From positions 1 to 7,291 of the forward strand of contig SXQR01000074.1 in NCBI GenBank assembly GCA_005792865.1: DNA of 7,291 bases, read 5' to 3'. A program made the position numbers and the translations under genes. The notes beneath the pieces were generated by a model. The model was not told where the DNA came from. It saw only the letters and a list, made by a program, of their open reading frames with translations, and ran no database searches. Below are positions 1 to 6,112 of this stretch, piece by piece; position 1 is the stretch's first letter; each line of letters begins with the position of its first letter. The DNA comes from Flavobacterium sp. (lineage in GTDB: Bacteria > Bacteroidota > Bacteroidia > Flavobacteriales > Flavobacteriaceae).

Positions 1-225
1 CCGATGGGCCCGTTGCAGCTTGCCGATTTTATTGGCCTTGACGTATGTTTGGCCATCCTGAATGTCATGCACGACGGATTCCGCAATCCCAAATATGCCC
101 CTTGCCCGCTGCTGGTCAACATGGTGCGGGCTGGAAAACTGGGCGTGAAGTCAGGCGAAGGCTTTTACGATTACAGCGAGTCCAAAAAGGCGGAGAACGT
201 TTCCAGGCAGTTCCAACAGCGCTGA
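1..225 (+). CDS. hbd: 3-hydroxybutyryl-CoA dehydrogenase, C-terminal part (5' end outside window)
   Basis: Only the last 74 residues are present; the reading frame is open to base 1 and ends at TGA 223-225. The family oxidises (S)-3-hydroxyacyl-CoA with NAD(P) in the cytoplasm, in beta-oxidation-like or butyrate-type metabolism. The visible part is the all-helical C-terminal substrate-binding and dimerisation domain: [14 protein letters not shown] at visible residues 1-14, the KYAPCPLL stretch near 31-38, and the closing [14 protein letters not shown] at 45-58, all hallmarks of 3-hydroxyacyl-CoA dehydrogenases. Full-length members are about 290 residues, so roughly three quarters, including the Rossmann domain, is missing. 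ATG at 4 is an internal Met, not a start. The stop is one base from the next gene, so they are probably cotranscribed. Whether the preferred substrate is the C4 compound or a longer or aromatic-pathway acyl-CoA (PaaH-like) cannot be told from this fragment. Confidence 0.9.
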   Translation, partial: PMGPLQLADFIGLDVCLAILNVMHDGFRNPKYAPCPLLVNMVRAGKLGVKSGEGFYDYSESKKAENVSRQFQQR

Positions 226-226
226 G

Positions 227-1435
227 ATGGCCCGGATCGATCCATTTCGCGGTGTTTGCCCCACAAAGGACAAGGTCAGCCTGGTAAGTTCGCGGTCTTA
301 TGAGGAGTACCCGGCCGCCGAACTCGCGTGCCAGCTCCAGTTCAACCCGCTGTCTTTCCTGCACGTGCTCCATCCCGCGTACGCCGGAACGCACTCCACC
401 GATAATGAAAAGCGCTTCCGGACCGTGCACCAGCGATATTCGTCTTTTTTTGAGGACGGCATCCTCGAGCGCGATCCGCAGCCCTGTTTCTACATCCATC
501 GGATCATCAGTGGTGAGCGGATCTTTACCGGCATCATCGCCGCGACCAGTATTAACGATTACAAGTCCCAAGTCATTAAAAGACACGAGGAAACAATCAA
601 TTACCGAGTCGAGTTCTTTAAGGACTACATGAAATATTCAGGGTTCAACACCGAGCCGGTTTTGATGACCTATGGTTCGAATTCCCGCATCGCCGACTGG
701 CTCGAAGAGCATACGCAGGCGCCGGCACATTTTGAATTTTCCACGAAGCGCCGCGAAAAACACCTGTTCTGGAAGGTCTCCAATACCGCGCAGATTGCAC
801 GCCTCAAAAACTACTTCGCCGAGATTCCATCGCTGTACATTGCCGACGGACACCATCGGTCGGCATCATCTGAAATGCTATTTGATGAAACAGGTGCCGA
901 CCACGGGCGGTTCATGAGCTACCTTATTGCCGAGGAAGACCTTCGGATATACGCCTTCCACAGGCTCGTGCGCGACCTCAACGGCCTGGATGAGGCGACT
1001 TTCATCAAACGCGTCTCCCAGGACTTTTTGATCGAACTTCGCCATCAGGAAGTGTTCGTACCCGGCGCATCGAACGAATTTGGAATGTACCTTTTCGGTA
1101 AATCCTACGCACTCACCCTGCGCGATCCAAACCACGCCTTCCAAACGCCCTTGGACGCGCTCGACAGCCATATCCTGTATCAGAAGATCCTTTTGCCGAT
1201 CTTGGGCATCCGGGACCTGCGCAACGACGAGCGGATCGAGTATGTCCCCGCCAACAGGCCTGTACTTGATTTCCAGGCGCGTTTTGACGACGGAAACTTT
1301 GCCGTGGGATTTCTGCTCCACCCCTGTCCCGTATCGCTTGTCCGCGACATCGCCGATGCAGGGTTGGTCATGCCGCCAAAAAGCACTTACATTGAACCCA
1401 AGCTCCGAAGCGGGCTCATCATTCACGAATTTTGA
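227..1435 (+). CDS. DUF1015 family protein (ADGHHR motif), function unknown
   Basis: A 402-residue soluble protein with no signal peptide or membrane segment, close to the usual length of about 400-420 for DUF1015 (COG4198). Recognisable blocks are the N-terminal IDPFRGVCPTKDKV (residues 4-17), FNPLSFLHV (39-47), VIKRHEETI (116-124), EPVLMTY (143-149) and the signature ADGHHR (206-211). The family has no firmly established role. The DGHHR signature resembles the motif of ParB/sulfiredoxin-like nucleotide-binding folds, including free serine kinases of the SerK type, and DUF1015 genes sit beside serine biosynthesis genes in some bacteria; a small-molecule kinase role is therefore a hypothesis only. 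The ATG follows the upstream stop by one base (TGA-G-ATG) and the first residues match family N-termini, which supports this start. There is no Shine-Dalgarno sequence. The 3' end overlaps yggS by four bases. Confidence 0.92.
   Translation: MARIDPFRGVCPTKDKVSLVSSRSYEEYPAAELACQLQFNPLSFLHVLHPAYAGTHSTDNEKRFRTVHQRYSSFFEDGILERDPQPCFYIHRIISGERIFTGIIAATSINDYKSQVIKRHEETINYRVEFFKDYMKYSGFNTEPVLMTYGSNSRIADWLEEHTQAPAHFEFSTKRREKHLFWKVSNTAQIARLKNYFAEIPSLYIADGHHRSASSEMLFDETGADHGRFMSYLIAEEDLRIYAFHRLVRDLNGLDEATFIKRVSQDFLIELRHQEVFVPGASNEFGMYLFGKSYALTLRDPNHAFQTPLDALDSHILYQKILLPILGIRDLRNDERIEYVPANRPVLDFQARFDDGNFAVGFLLHPCPVSLVRDIADAGLVMPPKSTYIEPKLRSGLIIHEF
1432..1435 (+). promoter_or_regulatory. TTGA stop/start overlap coupling DUF1015 and yggS
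   Basis: The TGA stop of the DUF1015 gene (1433-1435) lies inside the TTGA that holds the TTG start of yggS (1432-1434). There is no purine-rich Shine-Dalgarno sequence in the preceding 20 bases. The arrangement is a four-base overlap of the ATGA kind but with a TTG start, which implies that ribosomes finishing the first gene reinitiate on the second. Confidence 0.65.
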
Positions 1436-2088
1436 CCCAAATTGTCCGCAATATCGAAAACCTCAGGGCATCGCTCCCAGAAGATGTGACGCTGGTGGCC
1501 GTTTCCAAAACGCAGCCCACCGAAGCGATTTTGGAGGCATACAATGCGGGGCAGCGCGATTTTGGCGAAAACAAGATCCAGGAAATGCTGGCCAAGCAAG
1601 CGGAGTTGCCCAAGGACATACGCTGGCACATGATCGGCCACGTCCAGACCAACAAGGTGAAGCTCATGGCCGGTTTTGTCCATCTCGTGCACGGGGTGGA
1701 CAGCGAAAGGCTCCTGGCAGAAATCGACCGGCAGGCGGATCAAGCGGGCCGTACGATCGACTGCCTTTTACAGGTCTTCATTGCATCGGAAGTGACTAAA
1801 TTTGGGCTTGACGAGGGAGAATTATCGGAACTGCTGAAGAATGTCGCCAACGACAGATATCCATCGGTCAGGGTCCGTGGTCTGATGGGCATGGCGAGCT
1901 TTACGCAGGACGGGAATCAGGTGCAGCGGGAATTTGGATACCTGAAGTCGCTGTTTGACCGGCACGCCGCCAAACATGGGCTGGATACGCTTTCCATGGG
2001 GATGAGCGGGGATTTTCAAATCGCGGTTCGATGCGGAAGCACGATGGTACGCGTAGGAAGCCGTATCTTTGGCGCCAGAAACTACTGA
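1432..2088 (+). CDS. yggS: YggS/PROSC family PLP-binding homeostasis protein
   Basis: A 218-residue cytoplasmic protein of the YggS (YBL036C, PLPBP) family, which binds pyridoxal 5'-phosphate and keeps vitamin B6 and amino-acid pools balanced; it has the alanine-racemase-like TIM-barrel fold but no clear enzyme activity. The PLP-binding lysine is K26 in LVAVSKTQP. Other family blocks are the FGENK motif (44-48), WHMIGHVQTNK (65-75), MGMASF in the second half, and the phosphate-binding C-terminus SMGMSGDFQIAV (188-199) followed by TMVRVGSRIFG (204-214). The start is TTG at 1432, whose last two bases share the TGA stop of the DUF1015 gene (TTGA). No in-frame ATG occurs before the conserved core, and starting here gives the expected short N-terminal helix. 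This suggests translational coupling. The protein is intact, with all expected residues present. Confidence 0.95.
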   Translation: MTQIVRNIENLRASLPEDVTLVAVSKTQPTEAILEAYNAGQRDFGENKIQEMLAKQAELPKDIRWHMIGHVQTNKVKLMAGFVHLVHGVDSERLLAEIDRQADQAGRTIDCLLQVFIASEVTKFGLDEGELSELLKNVANDRYPSVRVRGLMGMASFTQDGNQVQREFGYLKSLFDRHAAKHGLDTLSMGMSGDFQIAVRCGSTMVRVGSRIFGARNY

Positions 2089-2092
2089 ATTG
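2055..2092 (+). promoter_or_regulatory. Two competing TTG start sites for the exonuclease fusion gene
   Basis: Inside the 3' end of yggS, AGGAAG at 2055-2060 stands eight bases before TTG 2069-2071, the only Shine-Dalgarno-like spacing in the plus-strand run. A second in-frame TTG at 2090-2092 lies one base after the yggS stop (TGA 2086-2088) and begins directly at the conserved exonuclease core. The AGGAAG also encodes conserved-region residues of YggS, so it may be coincidental; Bacteroidota rely little on Shine-Dalgarno pairing. I favour 2090. Confidence 0.4.
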
Positions 2093-3439
2093 TACGCAAT
2101 ACTTGATATAGAAACCACCGGTGGCCAGTTCAACGAGGAAGGCATCACCGAAATCGCGATCTATCGCTTCGACGGGCACGAGGTGACCGACCAGTTCATT
2201 TCACTGGTCAACCCGGAAATCCCCATCCAGCCTTTTGTTGTCAAGCTTACAGGAATCAGCAATGCGATGCTGCGCTCTGCACCCAAATTCCACGAGGTTG
2301 CCAAACGCATCGTGGAGATCACGCAGGATGCGATTTTGGTCGCGCACAATGCGCCATTCGATTACAGGATCCTGCGCACCGAATTCAGGCGGCTCGGCTA
2401 TGATTTCCAGTCCAAAACACTGTGCACGGTTGAGCTTGCGCAGAAACTGCTCCCCGAACAACCATCGTACAGCCTGGGCAAGCTCGTGCGGTCGCTGGGC
2501 ATTCCCATGGCCGACCGGCACCGGGCCACGGGCGATGCGATCGCTACGGTGAAACTTTTCAAGCTGTTGCTCGATCGGGACAGCAACAAGGAAATCGTTC
2601 GCGAATTCATCCGCACCGAAGTGGAGAAAGGCCTTGAACCGAGGCTGCTGGACATTGTCGAATCCCTGCCGTCACGGACGGGAATCTATTACATCCACCG
2701 CGAGGACGGCACCGTCACCTTCATTGGCCGCAGCCGCAACATCCGCAAGAGTGTCAACCAGCACTTTGCAAGCGATGCAAGGATTTCAAAGATCCTGCGG
2801 TCGGAGGTCTTCAGGGTAACCTATGACGATACCGGCAGCGAAATGATTGCACTGCTCAAGGAACACGAACAGATCCGGGCGCTCACGCCCGCGCACAACC
2901 GCATCCCGAAAAAGCGGAATTACCAGTGGATGCTGACAATACAGACCGATGAACAGGGATTTATCACGCTCGGTTACCGACGTGCCGAAAAAAATGACCC
3001 GGCCTGTTTCCTCTCACGGCACGATGCCCACGCGAACCTCGTCCGCATCGCGCAGCAATACAAGCTTTGCCCCGCGCGTTGCGGCATTCTCGAGCCCGGC
3101 GCCGCATGCCCGGACAACACGCCCTGTGGCGCCTGCACGGGAGCGGAAGATGCCGCCGGGTACAACAAGCGCGTAAACGAATTCCTGCTGCGGAGCGTGC
3201 CGGAAACCGACAGTTTCATCGCCGTGGGGCGCGGCAGGACCATCAACGAACGAAGCGCCGTTGTGGTTGAAAACGGCCGATATCTTGGTTATTCGTTCTT
3301 TGACCTGAATTTCCAGATCAACAATAAAAATATCTTGAAAAACCTGTTGATTCCCCATCAACCGGAAGGCAACGCAAGCGCCATCATCAGGTCCTTCCTG
3401 ATCAGGAATAAGGCGATCAAGATTATCCCGTTCGAATAG
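2090..3439 (+). CDS. DnaQ-type 3'-5' exonuclease fused to a UvrC/Cho-like GIY-YIG and Cys-cluster module
   Basis: A 449-residue cytoplasmic nuclease, probably in DNA repair. Residues 1-165 form a DEDDh exonuclease like the DNA polymerase III epsilon subunit: Exo I D6 and E8 in LDIETTG, Exo II D91 in AHNAPFD, Exo III H144 and D149 in HRATGD; all five catalytic residues are present. Residues about 195-275 are a GIY-YIG domain as in UvrC and Cho (GIYYI at 198-202, FIG at 211-213, ALLKE ending at E258, N270). A Cys cluster follows (C327, C340, C346, C349, plus C331), matching in order the Fe-S cluster cysteines of UvrC. The GIY-YIG site looks degenerate: Phe replaces the YIG Tyr, and Ser221 sits where UvrC has its catalytic Arg. 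I chose TTG 2090 because it gives MYAILDIETTG, as in homologues, and follows the yggS stop by one base; TTG 2069, preceded by AGGAAG at 2055-2060, would add seven residues. Exonuclease-UvrC fusions are known in Bacteroidota and Actinobacteria; substrates are uncertain. Confidence 0.92.
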   Translation: MYAILDIETTGGQFNEEGITEIAIYRFDGHEVTDQFISLVNPEIPIQPFVVKLTGISNAMLRSAPKFHEVAKRIVEITQDAILVAHNAPFDYRILRTEFRRLGYDFQSKTLCTVELAQKLLPEQPSYSLGKLVRSLGIPMADRHRATGDAIATVKLFKLLLDRDSNKEIVREFIRTEVEKGLEPRLLDIVESLPSRTGIYYIHREDGTVTFIGRSRNIRKSVNQHFASDARISKILRSEVFRVTYDDTGSEMIALLKEHEQIRALTPAHNRIPKKRNYQWMLTIQTDEQGFITLGYRRAEKNDPACFLSRHDAHANLVRIAQQYKLCPARCGILEPGAACPDNTPCGACTGAEDAAGYNKRVNEFLLRSVPETDSFIAVGRGRTINERSAVVVENGRYLGYSFFDLNFQINNKNILKNLLIPHQPEGNASAIIRSFLIRNKAIKIIPFE

Positions 3440-3451
3440 AAATGCCTATTT

Positions 3452-4288
3452 TTGAATAAAACCGGATTAGTGATCATACCCGAGAAACTTCGTGCGAGGT
3501 TGCACACCGTTATCCACGAGGCCGACACCCCTGCAGGCAAGGCCTTTGACCTGATCCTGCTGGCGGCCATCATCTTCAGCATCGCGCTTGTCATGCTGGA
3601 GAGCGTGGCGTCCATCAACAACGCATACGGGTACGAGCTCTACATGATGGAATGGGTCATTACCATCGCCTTCACCCTGGAATACATCGGCCGGGTGCTC
3701 ACCGTGCGCCGGCCATTGAAGTACATGCTCAGTTTTTACGGGATCGTGGACCTGCTTGCCACGTTGCCGTCCTACATCGACCTGCTATTCCCGGGCCTGC
3801 ATTTTTTGATCGCATTGCGCGCAATCCGTCTGCTTCGCGTGTTCAGGATACTCAAACTCGTGCACTTCGTGGGAGCCTCCAACCTGTTGGTGGTCGCCCT
3901 AAGGAAAAGCCGTGTCAAGATCATGGTCTTCCTCTTTACGGTTTTCGTGCTTTGCATCATTATGGGGACGATCATGTATCTCGTGGAAGGGCCGGAGAAC
4001 GGCTATGCCAACATTCCCGTAAGCATTTACTGGACAATCGTGACACTGACCACCGTGGGTTTCGGCGATATCACGCCCCACACGCCATGGGGACAGGTCA
4101 TCGCGTCCTGCATCATGATCGTGGGTTACGGCATCATCGCCGTTCCAACGGGCATCGTCACGTCCGAATTCCTTGCACAGGAACACAACGCCAAGAACAA
4201 CACCCAGGCCTGCCCGGACTGCGGCGTCAACAACCATAAGGATGACGCCAACTTCTGTTTCCACTGCGGGGCCGCACTTCACTCCTGA
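3452..4288 (+). CDS. Voltage-gated-type (Kv-like) ion channel with C-terminal zinc ribbon
   Basis: A 278-residue inner-membrane protein of the six-transmembrane ion transporter family. Membrane segments can be placed at about residues 33-52 (S1), 65-83 (S2), 95-112 (S3), 116-136 (S4), 155-178 (S5) and 213-236 (S6). S4 carries positive charges at every third position (R123, R126, R129, R132, K135), the voltage-sensor pattern. The pore loop holds TTVGFGD (200-206); TVGFGD is the potassium selectivity filter with Phe for the usual Tyr, so potassium is the likely ion. After S6 a cytoplasmic tail ends in a treble Cys pair: C254-x2-C257 and C269-x2-C272, a zinc ribbon not present in classical Kv channels. 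The likely start is TTG 3452, 12 bases after the previous stop; GTG 3470 would remove six residues. ATG 3442 is out of frame and stops at once. Its place in this operon does not indicate a function. Channel identity is secure; ion selectivity and gating are inferred. Confidence 0.93.
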   Translation: MNKTGLVIIPEKLRARLHTVIHEADTPAGKAFDLILLAAIIFSIALVMLESVASINNAYGYELYMMEWVITIAFTLEYIGRVLTVRRPLKYMLSFYGIVDLLATLPSYIDLLFPGLHFLIALRAIRLLRVFRILKLVHFVGASNLLVVALRKSRVKIMVFLFTVFVLCIIMGTIMYLVEGPENGYANIPVSIYWTIVTLTTVGFGDITPHTPWGQVIASCIMIVGYGIIAVPTGIVTSEFLAQEHNAKNNTQACPDCGVNNHKDDANFCFHCGAALHS

Positions 4289-4289
4289 T

Positions 4290-5219
4290 ATGGATCAAAA
4301 CAAAAAATACCTGGTCGCAATAGTCGGCCCAACGGCCATCGGTAAGACCTCGTTGGCCATTCGCGTGGCAAAAGCGCTCAATTGCGAGATCGTTTCGTGC
4401 GATTCGCGGCAATTTTACCGGGAAATGTCCATCGGCACAGCCGTTCCAGCGCCCGCTGAACTGGCTGAGGTGCCGCACCATTTCATACAAAGCAAATCGA
4501 TTTTCGACATTTATACCGTTGGCGATTTTGAACGAGATGCCATGGAAAAGATCACCGAACTTTTCAAGACAGACGATTATGTGGTCATGGTGGGCGGATC
4601 CGGGCTGTATGCCGATGCGGTACTCAAGGGTTTTGACGATTTTCCCGAAGTTGACCTGGAAGTCCGCACGCGCATCAGCAAGACCTACGCGCGAAAAGGG
4701 ATCGAATGGCTGCAGGAGGAACTGGCGCGGGAAGATCCGGAATATTTCAAGGTCGTGGCCAAACTCAACCCCCAGCGGCTCATGCGGGCGCTCGAGGTGA
4801 GCGTTTCGTCGGGCAAGCCCTATTCGTCCTATCTCGGCATCAAACAAAACAACAGGCCCTTTACGCCCATAATCATCGGGCTCGAAGCCGATAGGCCGGT
4901 CGTGTATGAGCGGATCAACGCGCGGGTTGACCAGATGATGGAGGAGGGTTTTTTGGCCGAAGCCGAAGCGCTTTTCCCGCACCGCGAGCTCAACGCCCTG
5001 CAAACGGTAGGATACCGGGAGCTGTTCAGTTTTTTGGCGAAGGACTTCTCCTTTGAGTTTGCGCTGGACCTGATCAAGAAAAATACCCGCAACTTTTCCA
5101 AGCGACAGATGACCTGGTTCCGCAAAAACCCTGACGTAAAATGGTTCGATTACCAAATGCCAGATGAAAAGATCCTCAAGTATATCAACAAGCAGGTGAA
5201 AAAAGGAAATAGTAACTAG
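4290..5219 (+). CDS. miaA: tRNA dimethylallyltransferase MiaA
   Basis: A 309-residue cytoplasmic enzyme that transfers a dimethylallyl group from DMAPP to N6 of A37 in tRNAs reading codons that begin with U, the first step towards ms2i6A. It has the P-loop GPTAIGKTS (residues 13-21), DSRQFY (38-43, with the catalytic-site Asp38), PHHFI (62-66), GGSGLY (102-107), NPQRLMRALEV (160-170), the tRNA-binding LQTVGYREL (237-245) and the C-terminal KRQMTWFRK (271-279). The length agrees with the 300-315 usual for the family and all motifs are intact. ATG 4290 is chosen because it lies one base after the channel stop (TGA-T-ATG) and is directly followed by the P-loop strand; the frame is open further upstream, but that extension is low-complexity shadow of the channel gene. 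No Shine-Dalgarno sequence precedes it. It is the last gene of the plus-strand run. Confidence 0.97.
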   Translation: MDQNKKYLVAIVGPTAIGKTSLAIRVAKALNCEIVSCDSRQFYREMSIGTAVPAPAELAEVPHHFIQSKSIFDIYTVGDFERDAMEKITELFKTDDYVVMVGGSGLYADAVLKGFDDFPEVDLEVRTRISKTYARKGIEWLQEELAREDPEYFKVVAKLNPQRLMRALEVSVSSGKPYSSYLGIKQNNRPFTPIIIGLEADRPVVYERINARVDQMMEEGFLAEAEALFPHRELNALQTVGYRELFSFLAKDFSFEFALDLIKKNTRNFSKRQMTWFRKNPDVKWFDYQMPDEKILKYINKQVKKGNSN

Positions 5220-5238
5220 TGGCTAGCAGTTAGTGGCT
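5217..5238 (+). repeat. Short direct repeat TAGTGGCT at the end of miaA
   Basis: TAGTGGCT occurs at 5217-5224 and again at 5231-5238, a period of 14 bases. The first copy includes the miaA stop codon TAG. It is followed by a related GACGGCTGG stretch. Flavobacterial spacers often hold decayed tandem GTGGCTAG-like sequence after gene ends, so this is probably spacer low-complexity DNA without a specific role. Confidence 0.5.
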
Positions 5239-5362
5239 GACGGCTGGTTGCGATGACCGCAAACCTGGACATTCGTCATTAATTTCGCTTCGCTACGTAC
5301 AATTCGACCTTCGTGCCCCGGTCGTCATTCATCATAAAAAAAGCCCCTTTCGGGGCTTCCTG
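5220..5362. other. Convergent intergenic spacer between miaA and the response regulator gene
   Basis: The 143 bases between two tail-to-tail genes contain no credible coding sequence. From left to right they hold most of the TAGTGGCT repeat, an imperfect small hairpin (GGTTGCG 5246-5252 with CGCAAACC 5258-5265, one bulged base, no following T-run), two ATTCGTCATT-like or GTCGTCATTCATC-like stretches near 5271 and 5322, and the terminator at the right end. No separate plus-strand terminator with a T-tract is seen for the miaA operon, so that transcript may end at the shared hairpin or within the opposing gene. Confidence 0.6.
5336..5358 (-). terminator. Intrinsic terminator of the kinase/response-regulator operon
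   Basis: Read on the minus strand, a perfect 7-base-pair stem AAGCCCC/GGGGCTT (plus-strand 5341-5358) closes a GAAA tetraloop and is followed by a run of seven T (the A-run 5336-5342 overlaps the stem base). It begins five bases past the response regulator stop at 5363. The GC core, GNRA loop and T-tract make a textbook rho-independent terminator. In the plus direction the stem is followed by CCTGTC, not T, so it should act weakly if at all on transcripts from miaA. Confidence 0.9.
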
Positions 5363-6109
5363 TCAGGATTGTTTTTCTTCCTGTTGCTGCGGTTGGTTCC
5401 GCTCCTTGTTCTTGACGACAAGCCTGAACCCTTCGCCGTGTATGTTAAGGATTTCCACATCCTCGTCCCGCTTGAGGTATTTGCGCAATTTGGCGATGTA
5501 AACGTCCATGCTTCGCGAGGTGAAATAATTGTCATCGCGCCAGATCTTGGTGAGGGCCAGTTCGCGCGGCATCAGGTCATTTTCATGAAGCGTGAGCATC
5601 TTGAGCAGTTCGTTCTCTTTCGGCGAGAGTTTGATGGGCTCCTCATTCTCGAAAGTCAGGAACCTAAGCTTTGAGTTAAGGTGGAATTTCCCGATCTGGA
5701 ACTCGAACTTGACGTGGTCGTTTTTGGTATCTGCGGCCTTGCGCTGGATGATCGCCTTGATTTTCATCAAAAGCACCTCTGAATCAAAGGGCTTGTTCAA
5801 ATAATCATCGGCGCCTACCTTATAACCTTTGAGCACGTCTTCCTTCATGGACTTGGCGGTCAGGAAGATAATCGGCACGTCCTTGTTCTTCTCGCGAATT
5901 TCCTTGGCCAGCGTATAGCCGTCCTTGTAGGGCATCATGACATCAAGGATGCACAGGTCGTAGGTATCCTTCTTGAACTTTTCAAACCCCTCCATGCCAT
6001 TCTTGGCCAGGGTCACGTCAAAGTCGTTCAGCATCAGGTAATCTTTGAGGATGGCCCCAAAGTTCTGATCGTCCTCAACCAATAGTATCTTTTTATTTTC
6101 TGTTTCCAT
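5363..6109 (-). CDS. rprY: OmpR-family response regulator, RprY-like
   Basis: A 248-residue cytoplasmic transcription factor. The receiver domain (about 5-122) has the acidic pocket E12, D13 and D14, phosphoacceptor D56 in LDVMMP, T84 in FLTAK, and K106 in NKPF, all as needed for phosphorylation. A winged-helix DNA-binding domain (about 133-232) contains KLSPKENELL (160-169), the IWRDDNYFTSRSMDVYIAKL region (recognition helix near 198-212) and INIHGEGFRLV at the end of the wing; the DDNYF-RSMDVYI wording is typical of RprY of Bacteroides. The C-terminus is a charged Gln/Glu/Lys tail of about 16 residues. ATG at 6107-6109 is three bases after the kinase stop, in an A/T-rich leader without a Shine-Dalgarno sequence. 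It is the second gene of the operon and presumably takes phosphate from the adjacent kinase. Targets cannot be read from this window. Confidence 0.94.
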   Translation of the reverse strand: METENKKILLVEDDQNFGAILKDYLMLNDFDVTLAKNGMEGFEKFKKDTYDLCILDVMMPYKDGYTLAKEIREKNKDVPIIFLTAKSMKEDVLKGYKVGADDYLNKPFDSEVLLMKIKAIIQRKAADTKNDHVKFEFQIGKFHLNSKLRFLTFENEEPIKLSPKENELLKMLTLHENDLMPRELALTKIWRDDNYFTSRSMDVYIAKLRKYLKRDEDVEILNIHGEGFRLVVKNKERNQPQQQEEKQS

Positions 6110-6112
6110 AGT

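Noticed and set aside
116..586. Minus-strand open frame of 156 codons at the left end
   Set aside because: It overlaps the dehydrogenase end and the DUF1015 start in antisense and shows no domain.
1080..1799. Plus-strand open frame spanning the DUF1015/yggS junction in another frame
   Set aside because: Both overlapped genes are intact with family motifs; this frame gives low-complexity Ser/Arg/Pro-rich sequence typical of a shifted frame.
3442..3459. ATG just after the exonuclease stop as a channel start
   Set aside because: It is in a different frame from the channel and meets TAA after five codons.
4173..4289. Upstream N-terminal extension of MiaA
   Set aside because: The extra 39 residues are Thr/Pro/Arg-rich out-of-frame reading of the channel's zinc ribbon; family members begin at the ATG at 4290.
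4227..5156. Minus-strand open frame of 309 codons opposite miaA
   Set aside because: It is the antisense shadow of an intact MiaA, resembles no family I know, and runs into the channel gene.
2090..5219. Possible defence island around the nuclease and channel genes
   Set aside because: A nuclease next to a membrane protein can suggest a defence system, but the neighbours are conserved housekeeping genes, base composition looks uniform, and there are no mobile-element signs.
5246..5265. Possible plus-strand terminator hairpin after miaA
   Set aside because: The stem has a bulge and no T-run follows, so it does not qualify as an intrinsic terminator.
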